This document shows, one piece after another, positions 36,543 through 45,354 of a DNA stretch of 64,000 nt. The notes beneath the pieces are model-generated. The model saw nothing but the letters and a program-made list of their open reading frames with translations. It did no database searches and had not been told where the DNA came from. The stretch lies in NCBI GenBank assembly GCA_910577115.1, contig CAJTMC010000005.1, forward strand, positions 52,943 through 116,942. Direction: 5' to 3'. A program made the translations under genes and the position numbers. Numbering within the stretch: the first letter of the stretch is position 1; every line of letters starts with the position of its first letter. Origin of the DNA: an uncultured Lachnospiraceae bacterium. Its GTDB lineage: Bacteria > Bacillota > Clostridia > Lachnospirales > Lachnospiraceae.

Positions 36543-36734
36543 TATTCTGCCCTCCTCATAGTCGTACAATATACTGTTTTTTACATAAATTCCCTAAATT
36601 ATATCATTTCTTTGTGTTTGATTTTTTCATAATTTCTGCCGACATAATGATTGAAAACACTAATTCTTATAGCGTTTTTGACCACATTGCAAAATAAAAT
36701 ATTAAATTAGGTGACATTTTTCCACAACGTACAG

Positions 36735-36758
36735 AAAGAGCAGCAAGCACTGCTCTTT
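36735..36758. terminator. Hairpin downstream of the PIN toxin gene
   Basis: AAAGAGCAG (36735-36743) pairs with CTGCTCTTT (36750-36758) around 6 nt, between the cas12a remnant and the toxin-antitoxin pair. The rest of 36543-36805 holds no visible gene. Confidence 0.5.
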
Positions 36759-36805
36759 TATCGATTTTATACATGAAACTCTTTGTGTAATAAGTTACCT
36801 GTATC

Positions 36806-37168
36806 TCATTTTGCCAACAGCTTATTCAGCTTCTTATCAAAAGTTTTAATTTCATATCCCTTAATCCTATGATATGCATATAAAATACAATCCGGAAAAT
36901 CCAAATTCTGCTCTGCATAAGTTTCAATGCCAAGCTTCAGCACTTCGGGTTCGGGAGTCGTAACCTCCGACAGCAATCCAATCAGACTCTTTTTAATCTC
37001 TGCCTTGTCAACATGGTATACCCCCTTTAGGACATATACAACTTCCGCAATAATTTCTATACGAACTTGAACAGGCATACTTTTAATAATCGTTTCCGCT
37101 TCATATGCCATCTGCTCATCATCATTTAACAGATAACGCAAAATAATATTTGTATCAAGCATTACCAT
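36806..37168 (-). CDS. PIN-domain toxin (VapC-like)
   Basis: A 120-residue PIN nuclease. Acidic residues expected for the metal site are present: D in MLDTNIILRYL, E in AEVVYVLKG, and D in DFPDCILYAYHR plus IKTFDKKLNKL. PIN toxins cleave tRNA, rRNA or mRNA when not held by their antitoxin. It starts 14 nt inside the upstream antitoxin gene. No obvious inactivating change. Confidence 0.88.
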   Translation of the reverse strand: MVMLDTNIILRYLLNDDEQMAYEAETIIKSMPVQVRIEIIAEVVYVLKGVYHVDKAEIKKSLIGLLSEVTTPEPEVLKLGIETYAEQNLDFPDCILYAYHRIKGYEIKTFDKKLNKLLAK

Positions 37169-37394
37169 ATTTTTCTACCACCGCTTTCTCCCACGCTGTC
37201 GCTTCCTGTTCCCTCAAACTCGGATCTGCATATTTTGCCAACATACCTCTTACCGTTTGCGACTTTTCCTTTTGGGGAAGTTCCTCAACAAATTCGTCTA
37301 ATATCGTGATAATCAGCTTTTGATTTTTCTTTGCTTGAATTTTTTCCACTGTTCTGACAATTTCTCCATCATAATAACCCTCTATTGCCAGCAT
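37155..37394 (-). CDS. Antitoxin partner of the PIN toxin
   Basis: A 79-residue protein with AGGTGAAGAT before the ATG. The N-terminus (MLAIEGYYDGEIVRTVEKI) resembles short beta-rich antitoxin starts; the C-terminal half is helical and charged (KSQTVRGMLAKYADPSLREQE), a usual toxin-wrapping segment. It overlaps the PIN gene by 14 nt. Family placement is from context. Confidence 0.75.
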   Translation of the reverse strand: MLAIEGYYDGEIVRTVEKIQAKKNQKLIITILDEFVEELPQKEKSQTVRGMLAKYADPSLREQEATAWEKAVVEKYGNA

Positions 37395-37474
37395 ATCTTC
37401 ACCTACCTTTTCGTTTTTAAAGTTATCATATCTTCAATACTGTGTTTTCATGCGGAGTTTATAATATATTTTCA

Positions 37475-37660
37475 TCAGTTATACTTAATTCTCACTTTCT
37501 TTATTGGTGCCAAAAATTCATCTGCATCATAATACAAATCTTCCAAAATCGGAACAAGGTCTATGTATTCTTCCACCTCGTTCTGATTGTGCGTATACTT
37601 TGCCATAACACCAAATACCCGTGATCCCATTCTTTTACCTGCGTATACCGTTCCAGTGAG
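37475..37660 (-). pseudogene. 3' remnant of an unknown gene
   Basis: An open stretch ending at 37475 encodes MAKYTHNQNEVEEYIDLVPI and continues LEDLYYDADEFLAPIKKVRI, clearly protein-like. Further upstream another frame reads ERYTQVKEWDHG and appears to continue the same protein after a frameshift near 37620. No full gene exists here, so this is the tail of a degraded gene. The family is not recognised. Confidence 0.5.
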
Positions 37661-37752
37661 TAAGGAGCATTTCGTCCCCTCCCTACCTATTATTATAATC
37701 CATTTTGTATGATTTGTCTGTATAAAAAGAAATTTACCTTCGTACTCCCTCC

Positions 37753-38060
37753 TCAGTAAACGTTCTTTTTAGGGCTTGTTCTGTCGGGAAAATAGCGAAT
37801 ACTAAAACCAGACATTGTATTGTACATAAAATTACCACAACTGTTCCAATGATATTCTCTTGCCCTCATATATGGAAAAATATATCCGCCATCTGCGGTT
37901 GGCGCCGTCCACTCGATTTTGGTTTCCTCCACGAAATTTTCATCCGGCAGCGCCAATTCCTTTCCTTTACTGGCAACAAAAGTGCAAATGTAATATAATT
38001 TAACACTAATCCGGCAGCAATTCGACTTTCAAATTCAGGAACGACTTAATATATGTCTTT
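37753..38060 (-). pseudogene. Fragment of a lipoprotein gene, second copy of the one at 38970-39623
   Basis: The frame contains CTFVASKGKELALPDENFVE then ETKIEWTAPTADGGYIFPYM, nearly identical to the intact lipoprotein encoded about 1.2 kb away (KGKELALPNEVFVEDTKIEW). The 5' part, including the signal peptide, is missing or broken (SNV.. similarity continues to about 38060 in other frames). The 3' end diverges. It is a partial duplicate that has decayed. Confidence 0.75.
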
Positions 38061-38086
38061 CAACTACATTTGACAAAACCTCTGAA

Positions 38087-38605
38087 CTAATAACCCCAAG
38101 ATAAAATCTTCCACTGTCCTTGTTCTTTCACTAGATAATAGCCAAATTCTTCATATTTCATATTTGCAGTATATCCTGAACCGAGTTCAGATCCTTCCTG
38201 CCTTGCGACAGCAGTAAAGGAGCAAACAAAATACACAATTTTAGCACCTGGTATATATTCAGCATACTGTTCTCTCTCTTGCATATATCCTAAATTAATT
38301 TTACAACTTTGTTCTATATAGTCTGCTTGAAAATCATCATATATTATTCCTGAACCCAATTCAAACATTTTCTGCATGTCTTCTTTTTTATCTACATAAA
38401 ACTTAGATAAAAGAGTTAACCCTTTATCATGTTCTTGTAAATTTAAAGTATCAATATAGGAAATCAACGTCTTTTCTGCCTGCCAAACGTCTTTTTTTGT
38501 TAATCCGTTTATATCTTTGTTAATTGCAAAAAAATAATACCAACTCCCAAATAAAATGAATACGAGCGTTACTGCCATAAAAAAAATAATCTTTCGTTTT
38601 CTCAT
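38087..38605 (-). CDS. Membrane-anchored NTF2-like protein of unknown function
   Basis: A 172-residue protein with one N-terminal membrane helix (about 5-25) after RKRK and a soluble domain ending YLVKEQGQWKILSWGY. The ending is the usual strand of NTF2/DUF4829-like folds. The ribosome binding site is weak (AGGTATAG). It lies among gene fragments but its own frame is intact. Function unknown. Confidence 0.65.
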   Translation of the reverse strand: MRKRKIIFFMAVTLVFILFGSWYYFFAINKDINGLTKKDVWQAEKTLISYIDTLNLQEHDKGLTLLSKFYVDKKEDMQKMFELGSGIIYDDFQADYIEQSCKINLGYMQEREQYAEYIPGAKIVYFVCSFTAVARQEGSELGSGYTANMKYEEFGYYLVKEQGQWKILSWGY

Positions 38606-38724
38606 TCTATACCTACCTGCGCACTGTGATACGCAATTAGTTCAAAAGATGAATACACATTTTTATTCAACTTTTTTAATACTGTATTATCAAATAGTTT
38701 TAAATAAAGATTAGAAGGAAACAA

Positions 38725-38973
38725 CTATAGTGTAAGCGTCATAATGGCTTTTCCCTTACGCTCATATAATCCGCTTTCAATCTGATGTTCCAATACATCC
38801 CGGCTCCAATTATTTTTCACTGCTTCATTCAGACTTCTCACGCCTTCAACAATAAATTGATGATATTTATATCTTTTATTCCGATTATTCTTCAATGCTT
38901 CAAATCTTTGATAATCATTATTTTTATTTTTCACAGAAATCGTTTTCATTTCAATATCTGCCCTATCGTTCAC
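38725..38973 (-). pseudogene. Truncated TrmH/SpoU-family RNA methyltransferase gene
   Basis: Residues about 9-56 (SVKNKNNDYQRFEALKNNRN, KRYKYHQFIVEGVRSLNEAV, KNNW) match the N-terminal substrate-binding domain of TrmH-family 2'-O-methyltransferases. After KNNW the sequence changes and stops within 27 codons, so the whole SPOUT catalytic domain (about 170 residues) is missing. It overlaps the stop codon of the lipoprotein gene by 4 nt, showing a deletion or insertion junction near 38800. Confidence 0.8.
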
Positions 38974-39623
38974 TCCTTAATCTCTTCTGCGCCCAAATTC
39001 CGAATAATTGCCAACGCAACCTTTCCTGCCATATCCCTGTCACTTGTTTTTTGCGGTGCTTTTCCATAAATGGCAAAGCGATATTCGTTATATTCCCAAT
39101 CAATTAGAAACTGGTCCCCAGTTTCATTCGCCTTCATATGTGGAAAAATATATTCACCGTTTGCGGTTGGCGCCGTCCACTCGATTTTAGTATCCTCCAC
39201 AAAAACTTCATTTGGCAGAGCCAGTTCCTTTCCTTTACCGGCAACAAAGGTACAGACACCAAGATTCTCGATTTCAAAGTTCATTTGCAATTCGTCCGTT
39301 TCCGATTTTATGACTTCAACATTTGACACAATGACGATATTATCCAACACTTCTTTTGGGTTCCCATATGCGGCTGCATTTTGTACTTCCATTTCCGCAT
39401 CTTGTTTCCCTGTTTCAAAGACCGTCTCTGTTTCCTGCGTGTTCGTTTCCACAGTCTCTTTTATATTAATATTCTTATCAGTAACCTTCTCATCATAAAA
39501 GACGGTTGCGTTTTCTTCCTGCCTAACCGATTCGGACGACATACTCCCACACCCTGCCAATCCGAGCAGCGCACCGATTACATACATCATACAGCAAATT
39601 CGTTTGAGATTGTTCCTGCGCAT
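38970..39623 (-). CDS. Secreted lipoprotein of unknown function
   Basis: A 217-residue lipoprotein; ATG 39623 chosen because it begins the signal peptide MRRNNLKRICCMMYVIGALL, which ends in lipobox GLAGC. A Thr/Glu-rich linker (about 25-80) precedes a beta-rich domain (NIVIVSNVEVIKSETDELQM, then TFVAGKGKELALPNE). A decayed second copy lies at 37753-38060. Confidence 0.78.
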   Translation of the reverse strand: MRRNNLKRICCMMYVIGALLGLAGCGSMSSESVRQEENATVFYDEKVTDKNINIKETVETNTQETETVFETGKQDAEMEVQNAAAYGNPKEVLDNIVIVSNVEVIKSETDELQMNFEIENLGVCTFVAGKGKELALPNEVFVEDTKIEWTAPTANGEYIFPHMKANETGDQFLIDWEYNEYRFAIYGKAPQKTSDRDMAGKVALAIIRNLGAEEIKE

Positions 39624-39771
39624 TCCAGCATTCCTTTCCCCTAATCGGATTAATTTTACGATAATTCCCCTTTCCAACTAAAGTCTGCACCAATTCCAAT
39701 CCATAAGATTTTGATCGCCTTTGTACTGCAAATATAGTACAATTATCATACAAACTCATTGGAGATGCAAT

Positions 39772-39948
39772 ATGGCAACAGTAAAAATTCGTGTTAATGA
39801 CACATTAAAGCAAAAGGCAGACGCTCTTTTTTCCAAACCTGTCAGCAACTCTATCCAAGAGGCAATTGCAGACAGCAGATCCCGCCGAAATCTACACGGT
39901 CCGTTTGATACCGCTGAAGACGCCGTAAATTCTATGTTTGAGGACTAA
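39772..39948 (+). CDS. Orphan RelB/DinJ-like antitoxin, shortened, toxin deleted
   Basis: A 58-residue protein; ATG 39772 with GGAG 9 nt upstream. MATVKIRVNDTLKQKADALF is the ribbon-helix-helix start of RelB/DinJ antitoxins. The expected segment after ADALF is shorter than in the family, and the end (NLHGPFDTAEDAVNSMFED) is the usual toxin-binding tail. Two bases after the stop codon an ATGTACAAA appears, the typical start of a YafQ/RelE-type toxin (MYK), but the next bases belong to the convergent SMI1/KNR4 gene. The toxin is therefore gone. Confidence 0.72.
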   Translation: MATVKIRVNDTLKQKADALFSKPVSNSIQEAIADSRSRRNLHGPFDTAEDAVNSMFED

Positions 39949-39959
39949 CTATGTACAAA

Positions 39960-40646
39960 TCAGACACAACCGTTCTCACACAAAAATTTTTTGACCTCTT
40001 CAAAAAATCCAAGACCATACACACAATAAAAAACCGCAACTTCGCCGCCTTTAGAAAGGCTGAACCTGACATTTCCGCCCATACGGAGCAAAAATACCTC
40101 GCACACATACCCATTCTCAATCAGATAATCCTTTTGAAATGCTGCCATGAAACGCGTGATAAGCTCCCGCATATTTTTGCCGGAATAATGCAAAAACAAA
40201 TATTGATACCCCACCGGTTCAAAATAATCATCCAGCTCCTCCCCATAAAGGAACGCACCTATTTTATTGACTGTGCAAAGAAAATCTTCCGTTTCATTTG
40301 GAAAGAGTTCAATCTGCTCCGAGCCCCTTGGCAGCAGGATGTATCCGCGGACAGCAGAGTGAATTGTAATATAATCCCCGTCAATGCTGTTCCCAATCAC
40401 GACACATTCTTTCATCTGCTCTTGCCTAATCGGGCTGTTATCATACTCCCAAAAATCTTCTTCGGCATACTGCTTGAGCAGCGTAAAATCAGGGCAGTTG
40501 ATGCAGATTGCACCACCATAAGTCCCACTGCCGTAGATTTTCATAAAATCGCGGTATGGCTGCGGAAATCGAAACTGCCCCTGCTGCTCCAATGCCGCAA
40601 GCTCCTGCCCGCCAAGCGGCTTCAATTGTGTGGAACTAATGTACAT
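39960..40646 (-). CDS. SMI1/KNR4-family protein (immunity-protein type)
   Basis: A 228-residue protein; GGAGGCTTG before ATG 40646. It has the SMI1/KNR4 pattern FRFPQPYRDFMKIYGSGTYG followed by LLPRGSEQIELFPNETEDFL. In bacteria this superfamily mostly neutralises nuclease toxins of contact-dependent or polymorphic toxin systems. Two further immunity-like genes are nearby (40728-41252 and 42427-42819) but no toxin gene is. Confidence 0.85.
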   Translation of the reverse strand: MYISSTQLKPLGGQELAALEQQGQFRFPQPYRDFMKIYGSGTYGGAICINCPDFTLLKQYAEEDFWEYDNSPIRQEQMKECVVIGNSIDGDYITIHSAVRGYILLPRGSEQIELFPNETEDFLCTVNKIGAFLYGEELDDYFEPVGYQYLFLHYSGKNMRELITRFMAAFQKDYLIENGYVCEVFLLRMGGNVRFSLSKGGEVAVFYCVYGLGFFEEVKKFLCENGCV

Positions 40647-40727
40647 AATACAAGCCTCCGCTCATTCTTTTTCCATTTCCGAATACGGTTTTCACCCAAG
40701 AACATACTTTTGCATCCTTCGACTCGT

Positions 40728-41252
40728 CTATAGCCACGACGCATACTCCTCTATGCAGTCATCCCCGTTCAGCTCCGCAAAAATCCGAAGAATCTCTTCC
40801 TCGTCAAAATATTCCCGAAGGTAAACATTGAGATAAAGCTTTTTAAACTTTTTGAAGGTATCTGTTTCCTTGAACTTTTTCATCACATTCATACAAATGT
40901 CAATTACCTTTTCCGCATGTTTTTCCTGTGCTTCCTCAAACGCATCATCATTGTATTTTTCTTCCATCTCGTTATATTCCGCCTGCAGGGCACTGGAAAT
41001 TTCCTTGACGTCCTCATAGAGGTCCCACTCTTCCTCGCAATACTTATAGTATGTATAACTCTCATCGTCCTCGTCCACCTGTTCCTTCAGATAAGAATAG
41101 GTATTCGCCCTGATTGCGATAAACGTTGTAAACTCAGGAAAATACTCGATTGACATAATATACATATCATCTTTCTGATCCAATTGTGACGCTGCGTATT
41201 CCGTAACAGCTTCTAATAAATTCTTTTCCAGTTTTTCATAATCAAAACCCAT
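40728..41252 (-). CDS. DUF4303-like acidic protein, probable immunity protein
   Basis: A 174-residue, very acidic protein; ATG 41252 has AGGAGG 6 nt upstream. Its layout (N-terminal helix FDYEKLEKNLLEAVTEYAAS, a strand YIMSIEYFPEFTTFIAIRAN, Tyr/Glu-rich middle, then helices ending FAELNGDDCIEEY) agrees with DUF4303 proteins found in toxin-immunity loci. Assignment is by general resemblance. Confidence 0.55.
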   Translation of the reverse strand: MGFDYEKLEKNLLEAVTEYAASQLDQKDDMYIMSIEYFPEFTTFIAIRANTYSYLKEQVDEDDESYTYYKYCEEEWDLYEDVKEISSALQAEYNEMEEKYNDDAFEEAQEKHAEKVIDICMNVMKKFKETDTFKKFKKLYLNVYLREYFDEEEILRIFAELNGDDCIEEYASWL

Positions 41253-41301
41253 TTGCATCCTCCTTTCAGCGCGCTGTCAAACCGTTTTGGAATGGATTTC
41301 C

Positions 41302-42387
41302 TTATTTTTTCACAATATACCCCTGCGCCTTCAATAATTCCGCACAGAGCACCGCGCCGCCTGCCGCGCCTCTGACCGTATTGTGGGAAAGTCCTACAAA
41401 TTTCCAGTCATAAACGCTGTCCTCGCGGATTCGTCCGACCGAAACGCCCATGCCGTTCTCATAATCCACGTCAAGTGCAACCTGCGGTCTGTTGTCGTCC
41501 TCAAGATACTGGATAAACTGCTTTGGTGCGCTCGGCAGATTTAACTCCTGCGGCACTCCCTTAAAGCTTACCAGCTTCTCAATCAACTGCTCCTTTGTCG
41601 GCTGCTTTCTGAATTTCACAAACACCGCTGCTGTATGTCCGTTCAACACCGGAACGCGGATACACTGGCAGGTAATCACGGGAGAAGCCGCGGGCACAAT
41701 CACGCCGTCCTTGATTTCGCCCCAAATGCGCAGCGGCTCCTTCTCGCTCTTCTCCTCCTCCCCGCCAATATACGGAATGATATTTCCCTCCATCTCGGGC
41801 CAATCCTGAAACGTCTTTCCTGCGCCGGAAATTGCCTGATACGTTGTCGCAACGACCTCATACGGCTCAAATTCTTTCCATGCGGTCAGAACGGGCGCAT
41901 AGCTTTGAATCGAACAGTTCGGTTTTACTGCAACAAAGCCTCTTGTCGTTCCAAGACGCTTCTTCTGAAAATCAATAACCTTCATATGCTCTGGATTAAT
42001 CTCAGGAACTACCATCGGAACATCCGGCGTCCAGCGGTGTGCGGAGTTATTGCTGACAACGGGCGTTTCCGTCTTTGCATACTCCTCCTCGATTTTCTTG
42101 ATTTCTTCCTTTGTCATATCCACTGCCGAAAATACGAAATCGACTTCTGAGGCAACCTTTTCCACCTCATTGACATTCATAACCACGATATTTTTTACCG
42201 CCTCAGGCATCGGTGTTGTCATTTTCCAACGTCCGCCGACTGCCTCCTCATATGTCTTTCCTGCGGAGCGCGGGCTTGCCGCAATCGTCGTCACCTCAAA
42301 CCACGGGTGGTTCTCCAAAAGGGAAATAAACCTCTGTCCTACCATGCCTGTACCGCCTAAAATACCAACTTTTAATTTTTCACTCAT
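41302..42387 (-). CDS. asd: Aspartate-semialdehyde dehydrogenase
   Basis: A 361-residue enzyme of lysine/threonine/methionine synthesis that reduces aspartyl phosphate with NADPH. NADP site GILGGTGMVGQRF at the N-terminus; catalytic Cys in VKPNCSIQSY; active-site His region AVFVKFRKQPT. Sequence type is the archaeal/fungal-like ASADH found in many Clostridia. ATG 42387 with GGAGG about 8 nt upstream. Confidence 0.94.
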   Translation of the reverse strand: MSEKLKVGILGGTGMVGQRFISLLENHPWFEVTTIAASPRSAGKTYEEAVGGRWKMTTPMPEAVKNIVVMNVNEVEKVASEVDFVFSAVDMTKEEIKKIEEEYAKTETPVVSNNSAHRWTPDVPMVVPEINPEHMKVIDFQKKRLGTTRGFVAVKPNCSIQSYAPVLTAWKEFEPYEVVATTYQAISGAGKTFQDWPEMEGNIIPYIGGEEEKSEKEPLRIWGEIKDGVIVPAASPVITCQCIRVPVLNGHTAAVFVKFRKQPTKEQLIEKLVSFKGVPQELNLPSAPKQFIQYLEDDNRPQVALDVDYENGMGVSVGRIREDSVYDWKFVGLSHNTVRGAAGGAVLCAELLKAQGYIVKK

Positions 42388-42426
42388 TGTTTTTTCCTCC
42401 ATTCTGTTAATAATTCTTATATCTGC

Positions 42427-42819
42427 TTAAATATTGACATTGAATGTCACGGCAATGTGTTCGCTATCTTCTATCCGATATTGCAATTCAAACCAAAAAT
42501 CCAGTTCTTCCCCTGCATTTGTCGGATTATATGTCGCAAAGGACGTGTTGTCCTCCTCCAATACGATTTCTTCCAAACACGATTCGTCAAAATGGTCAAC
42601 AACAAAAGTTCGTTCTTCGTCCTCCTCCCACATTGCCAGTTGTCCGTCCAGCCATTCCCCGAATGACGCAAAAGCCTCTTCCTTTGTCTGCCCCTCTTTT
42701 GTCCATGAAGAATCCACCTGTGCCAATGTGGCAAGCTTCGCATACTCTTTGTCCGCAATCGCGTCCACAATCTGTTTTGTCAAATCAGTTGCACTAGTTA
42801 TAAACTCCTGTTCGGTCAT
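42427..42819 (-). CDS. Small acidic protein of unknown function
   Basis: A 130-residue protein; GGAGG before ATG 42819. N-terminal helices (SATDLTKQIVDAIADKEYAK) lead to a Trp- and Glu-rich region (GEWLDGQLAMWEEDEERTFV) and beta strands at the end (HIAVTFNVNI). Size, acidity and position between asd and argH resemble an immunity protein, but no family is recognised. Confidence 0.65.
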   Translation of the reverse strand: MTEQEFITSATDLTKQIVDAIADKEYAKLATLAQVDSSWTKEGQTKEEAFASFGEWLDGQLAMWEEDEERTFVVDHFDESCLEEIVLEEDNTSFATYNPTNAGEELDFWFELQYRIEDSEHIAVTFNVNI

Positions 42820-42928
42820 ATGATGCCTCCGTTCTGTTGATAACGATACATATTAAACTATTTTGCTAGATAAAGCCAATCTCTTATGTTATTCTTTTTA
42901 TATAAAGAAGCGGTTTTGTACCATTTGA

Positions 42929-44335
42929 CTACTTAGTAGTCTTGAGTGGGTTACTCGCTTCTTTTTTCAAATATTCCTTGTTGATACGGATAACCTCCCG
43001 CATCGCCTTCGGTCCCGGTGCGCCGATTGTCATGCGCTTGTTGACACACGTTTCAAGGCTGACCGCTTCAAACACGTCCTGCTCAAACACGGGACTGATT
43101 GCCTTTAACTCGTCGAGCGACAACTCATCAATCGCTTTATCCTGCTCAATGCAATAAAGCACAAGCCGCCCGATAATGGCGTGCGCGTCCCGAAACGGCA
43201 CGCCATGATTGACGAGATAATCTGCCGCGTCCGTCGCGTTCGTAAAGCCTTTCATTGCGCTCTCCTGCATCACGTCTTTATGAAATTTCAATGTTTCAAG
43301 CATTCCCGTAAACAGCGCCACACAGCCCTTTACTGTATCAATTGCATCAAACGTCAGTTCTTTATCCTCCTGCATATCTTTATTGTACGCAAGCGGAATA
43401 CCTTTCATTGTTGTCAGAATCGACATTAATGCGCCGTACACGCGCCCCGTCTTGCCGCGCACAAGCTCCGCAATGTCAGGATTTTTCTTCTGCGGCATAA
43501 TGCTGCTGCCCGTCGAGTATGCGTCATCGATCTCCACGAAACGGTACTCGTTGGAATTCCATATGATAATTTCCTCGCTGAAACGGCTCAAATGCATCAT
43601 AATCGTGGAAAGCGCCGACAACAGTTCAATGACATAATCCCTGTCGGCAACCGAATCCATGCTGTTTAATGTCGGCCCATCAAAGTCCAAAAGCTGTGCC
43701 GTATAATCCCTGTCCAACGGGTATGTCGTGCCCGCAAGCGCGCCGGAACCTAACGGACAGTAATTCAGCCGCTTATAAATATCGTCAAGGCGCTGCCTGT
43801 CGCGCTTAAACATCTCAAAGTACGCGCCCATATGGTGTGCCAGCGTAATCGGCTGTGCTTTTTGCAGATGCGTAAAGCCCGGCATATATGTTTCGGTATT
43901 GTCCTCCATAATCGCAAGAATCACTTCCAGCAGCCTTTTTAAAAGAGTGTTTGTTTCCGTAATCTCATGCCTTGTATATAGCTTCATGTCAAGTGCGACC
44001 TGATCGTTTCTGCTCCTGCCTGTATGGAGTTTTTTGCCTGCATCGCCAATCCTGTCAATCAGATTCGCCTCCACAAAGCTGTGAATGTCCTCATATTCAT
44101 CCGTAATCACCAGTGTCCCCGCCTCAACATCTTTTAAAATGCCCTCCAAGCCCGCCAAAATCTGATTTTTTTCATCCTCCGTCAAAATGTTTTGTTTTGC
44201 GAGCATTTTTACATGTGCCATGCTGCCCTCGATATCCTGCCGGTAGAATTTTTTGTCAAACGAAATCGATGCGTTGAAATTATATACAAGCTGATCCGTT
44301 TCCTTTGTGAACCTGCCGCCCCATAGCTGTGCCAT
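42929..44335 (-). CDS. argH: Argininosuccinate lyase
   Basis: A 468-residue fumarase/aspartase-superfamily enzyme, last step of arginine synthesis. It starts with AQLWGGRFTKETDQLVYNFN. The signature GSSIMPQKKNPD carries the catalytic serine, and HTGRSRNDQVA carries the substrate loop. GGGAGG site before ATG 44335. No other arg genes are in the window. Confidence 0.97.
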   Translation of the reverse strand: MAQLWGGRFTKETDQLVYNFNASISFDKKFYRQDIEGSMAHVKMLAKQNILTEDEKNQILAGLEGILKDVEAGTLVITDEYEDIHSFVEANLIDRIGDAGKKLHTGRSRNDQVALDMKLYTRHEITETNTLLKRLLEVILAIMEDNTETYMPGFTHLQKAQPITLAHHMGAYFEMFKRDRQRLDDIYKRLNYCPLGSGALAGTTYPLDRDYTAQLLDFDGPTLNSMDSVADRDYVIELLSALSTIMMHLSRFSEEIIIWNSNEYRFVEIDDAYSTGSSIMPQKKNPDIAELVRGKTGRVYGALMSILTTMKGIPLAYNKDMQEDKELTFDAIDTVKGCVALFTGMLETLKFHKDVMQESAMKGFTNATDAADYLVNHGVPFRDAHAIIGRLVLYCIEQDKAIDELSLDELKAISPVFEQDVFEAVSLETCVNKRMTIGAPGPKAMREVIRINKEYLKKEASNPLKTTK

Positions 44336-44565
44336 TTTAAGCGCCTCCCTGATTATTTGTAATAAAGGTTTTTGTTATAAAATGTATTAAAATCTTCCTT
44401 ATAATAACATACCTTTTGGACAGTTTCAAGGAAAAAGAAGCAAGAATATCTGCTCTACCCGTAAAATCCCGTTATGCAAATCGGAAACAAAGCGATGCGC
44501 ACTTTTGTCATATTCTTTCATATAATATTTTATAATTTTATTCTTATTGAAAGGCGGCGGTTACG

Positions 44566-45354
44566 ATGCAAGGCAACCATCAGAATAAATCGTTTCTGCG
44601 CTTAGAACATGTTTCCTTTTCCTATTACAGTATTCTTGGAGAGGTTTCAGTTCTAAGCGATATCAATTTTCATGTAGAAAAAGGCTCGTTTGTAGCTTTG
44701 GTCGGACCAAGCGGCTGCGGCAAATCTACCATTTTATCCCTCATTTCAGGTCTTTTAAAGCCTGTCGGAGGATATATCACATTTTATTCCGATGATTTTA
44801 ACGCCCCCAAAGTAGGATATATGCTCCAGCATGACCATCTGCTCGAATGGCGCGACGTATACCACAATATCATGCTCGGACTGGAAATCCAAAAGAAGAA
44901 AACGCCCGAAAATCTTGCCCTTGTAGACGAACTTCTCGAAAAATACAAACTATCCGACACAAAAAACAAAAAACCTTCTGCCCTTTCCGGAGGTATGAGA
45001 CAACGGATTGCCTTAATTCGCACACTCGCCACGCGTCCTGACCTCCTTCTGTTAGATGAGCCTTTCAGCGCGCTTGACTATCAGACGCGCCTGCGGATAT
45101 CCGCCGATGTGCGCGATATTATCAAGTCAGAAAAAAAGACGGCAATTCTTGTGACACATGATATTTCAGAGGCAGTGTCAATGGCTGATGTGGTGATATT
45201 ACTCACAAAACCGCCTTGCACTGTAAAGGATATTATTCCGATAGAATTTGAAAAAAATGAAATCAGCCGCAATGAGATACGTACCTCTAAGCTGTTTCAG
45301 GAATATTTTGATAGGATATGGAGGGAAATGCAGGATGAAAACACAGATCTCTAA
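44566..45354 (+). CDS. ABC transporter ATP-binding protein, NitT/TauT type
   Basis: A 262-residue ATPase similar to SsuB/TauB. Walker A GPSGCGKST, signature ALSGGMRQRIAL, Walker B LLLLDEPFSALD, switch His in LVTHDISEAV. It energises the permease encoded next, which begins 20 nt inside this gene. The usual binding-protein gene is not next to them. It is one of the few plus-strand units in this part of the window; the 230-nt gap before it shows no known riboswitch. Confidence 0.92.
   Translation: MQGNHQNKSFLRLEHVSFSYYSILGEVSVLSDINFHVEKGSFVALVGPSGCGKSTILSLISGLLKPVGGYITFYSDDFNAPKVGYMLQHDHLLEWRDVYHNIMLGLEIQKKKTPENLALVDELLEKYKLSDTKNKKPSALSGGMRQRIALIRTLATRPDLLLLDEPFSALDYQTRLRISADVRDIIKSEKKTAILVTHDISEAVSMADVVILLTKPPCTVKDIIPIEFEKNEISRNEIRTSKLFQEYFDRIWREMQDENTDL

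Noticed and set aside
42935..42951. Palindrome GACTACTTAGTAGTC at the argH stop codon as a terminator
   Set aside because: No loop of useful size and no T-tract; probably chance.
44336..44565. TPP or other riboswitch in front of the ABC importer
   Set aside because: None of the conserved TPP aptamer sequences is present, and no other known aptamer core was seen.
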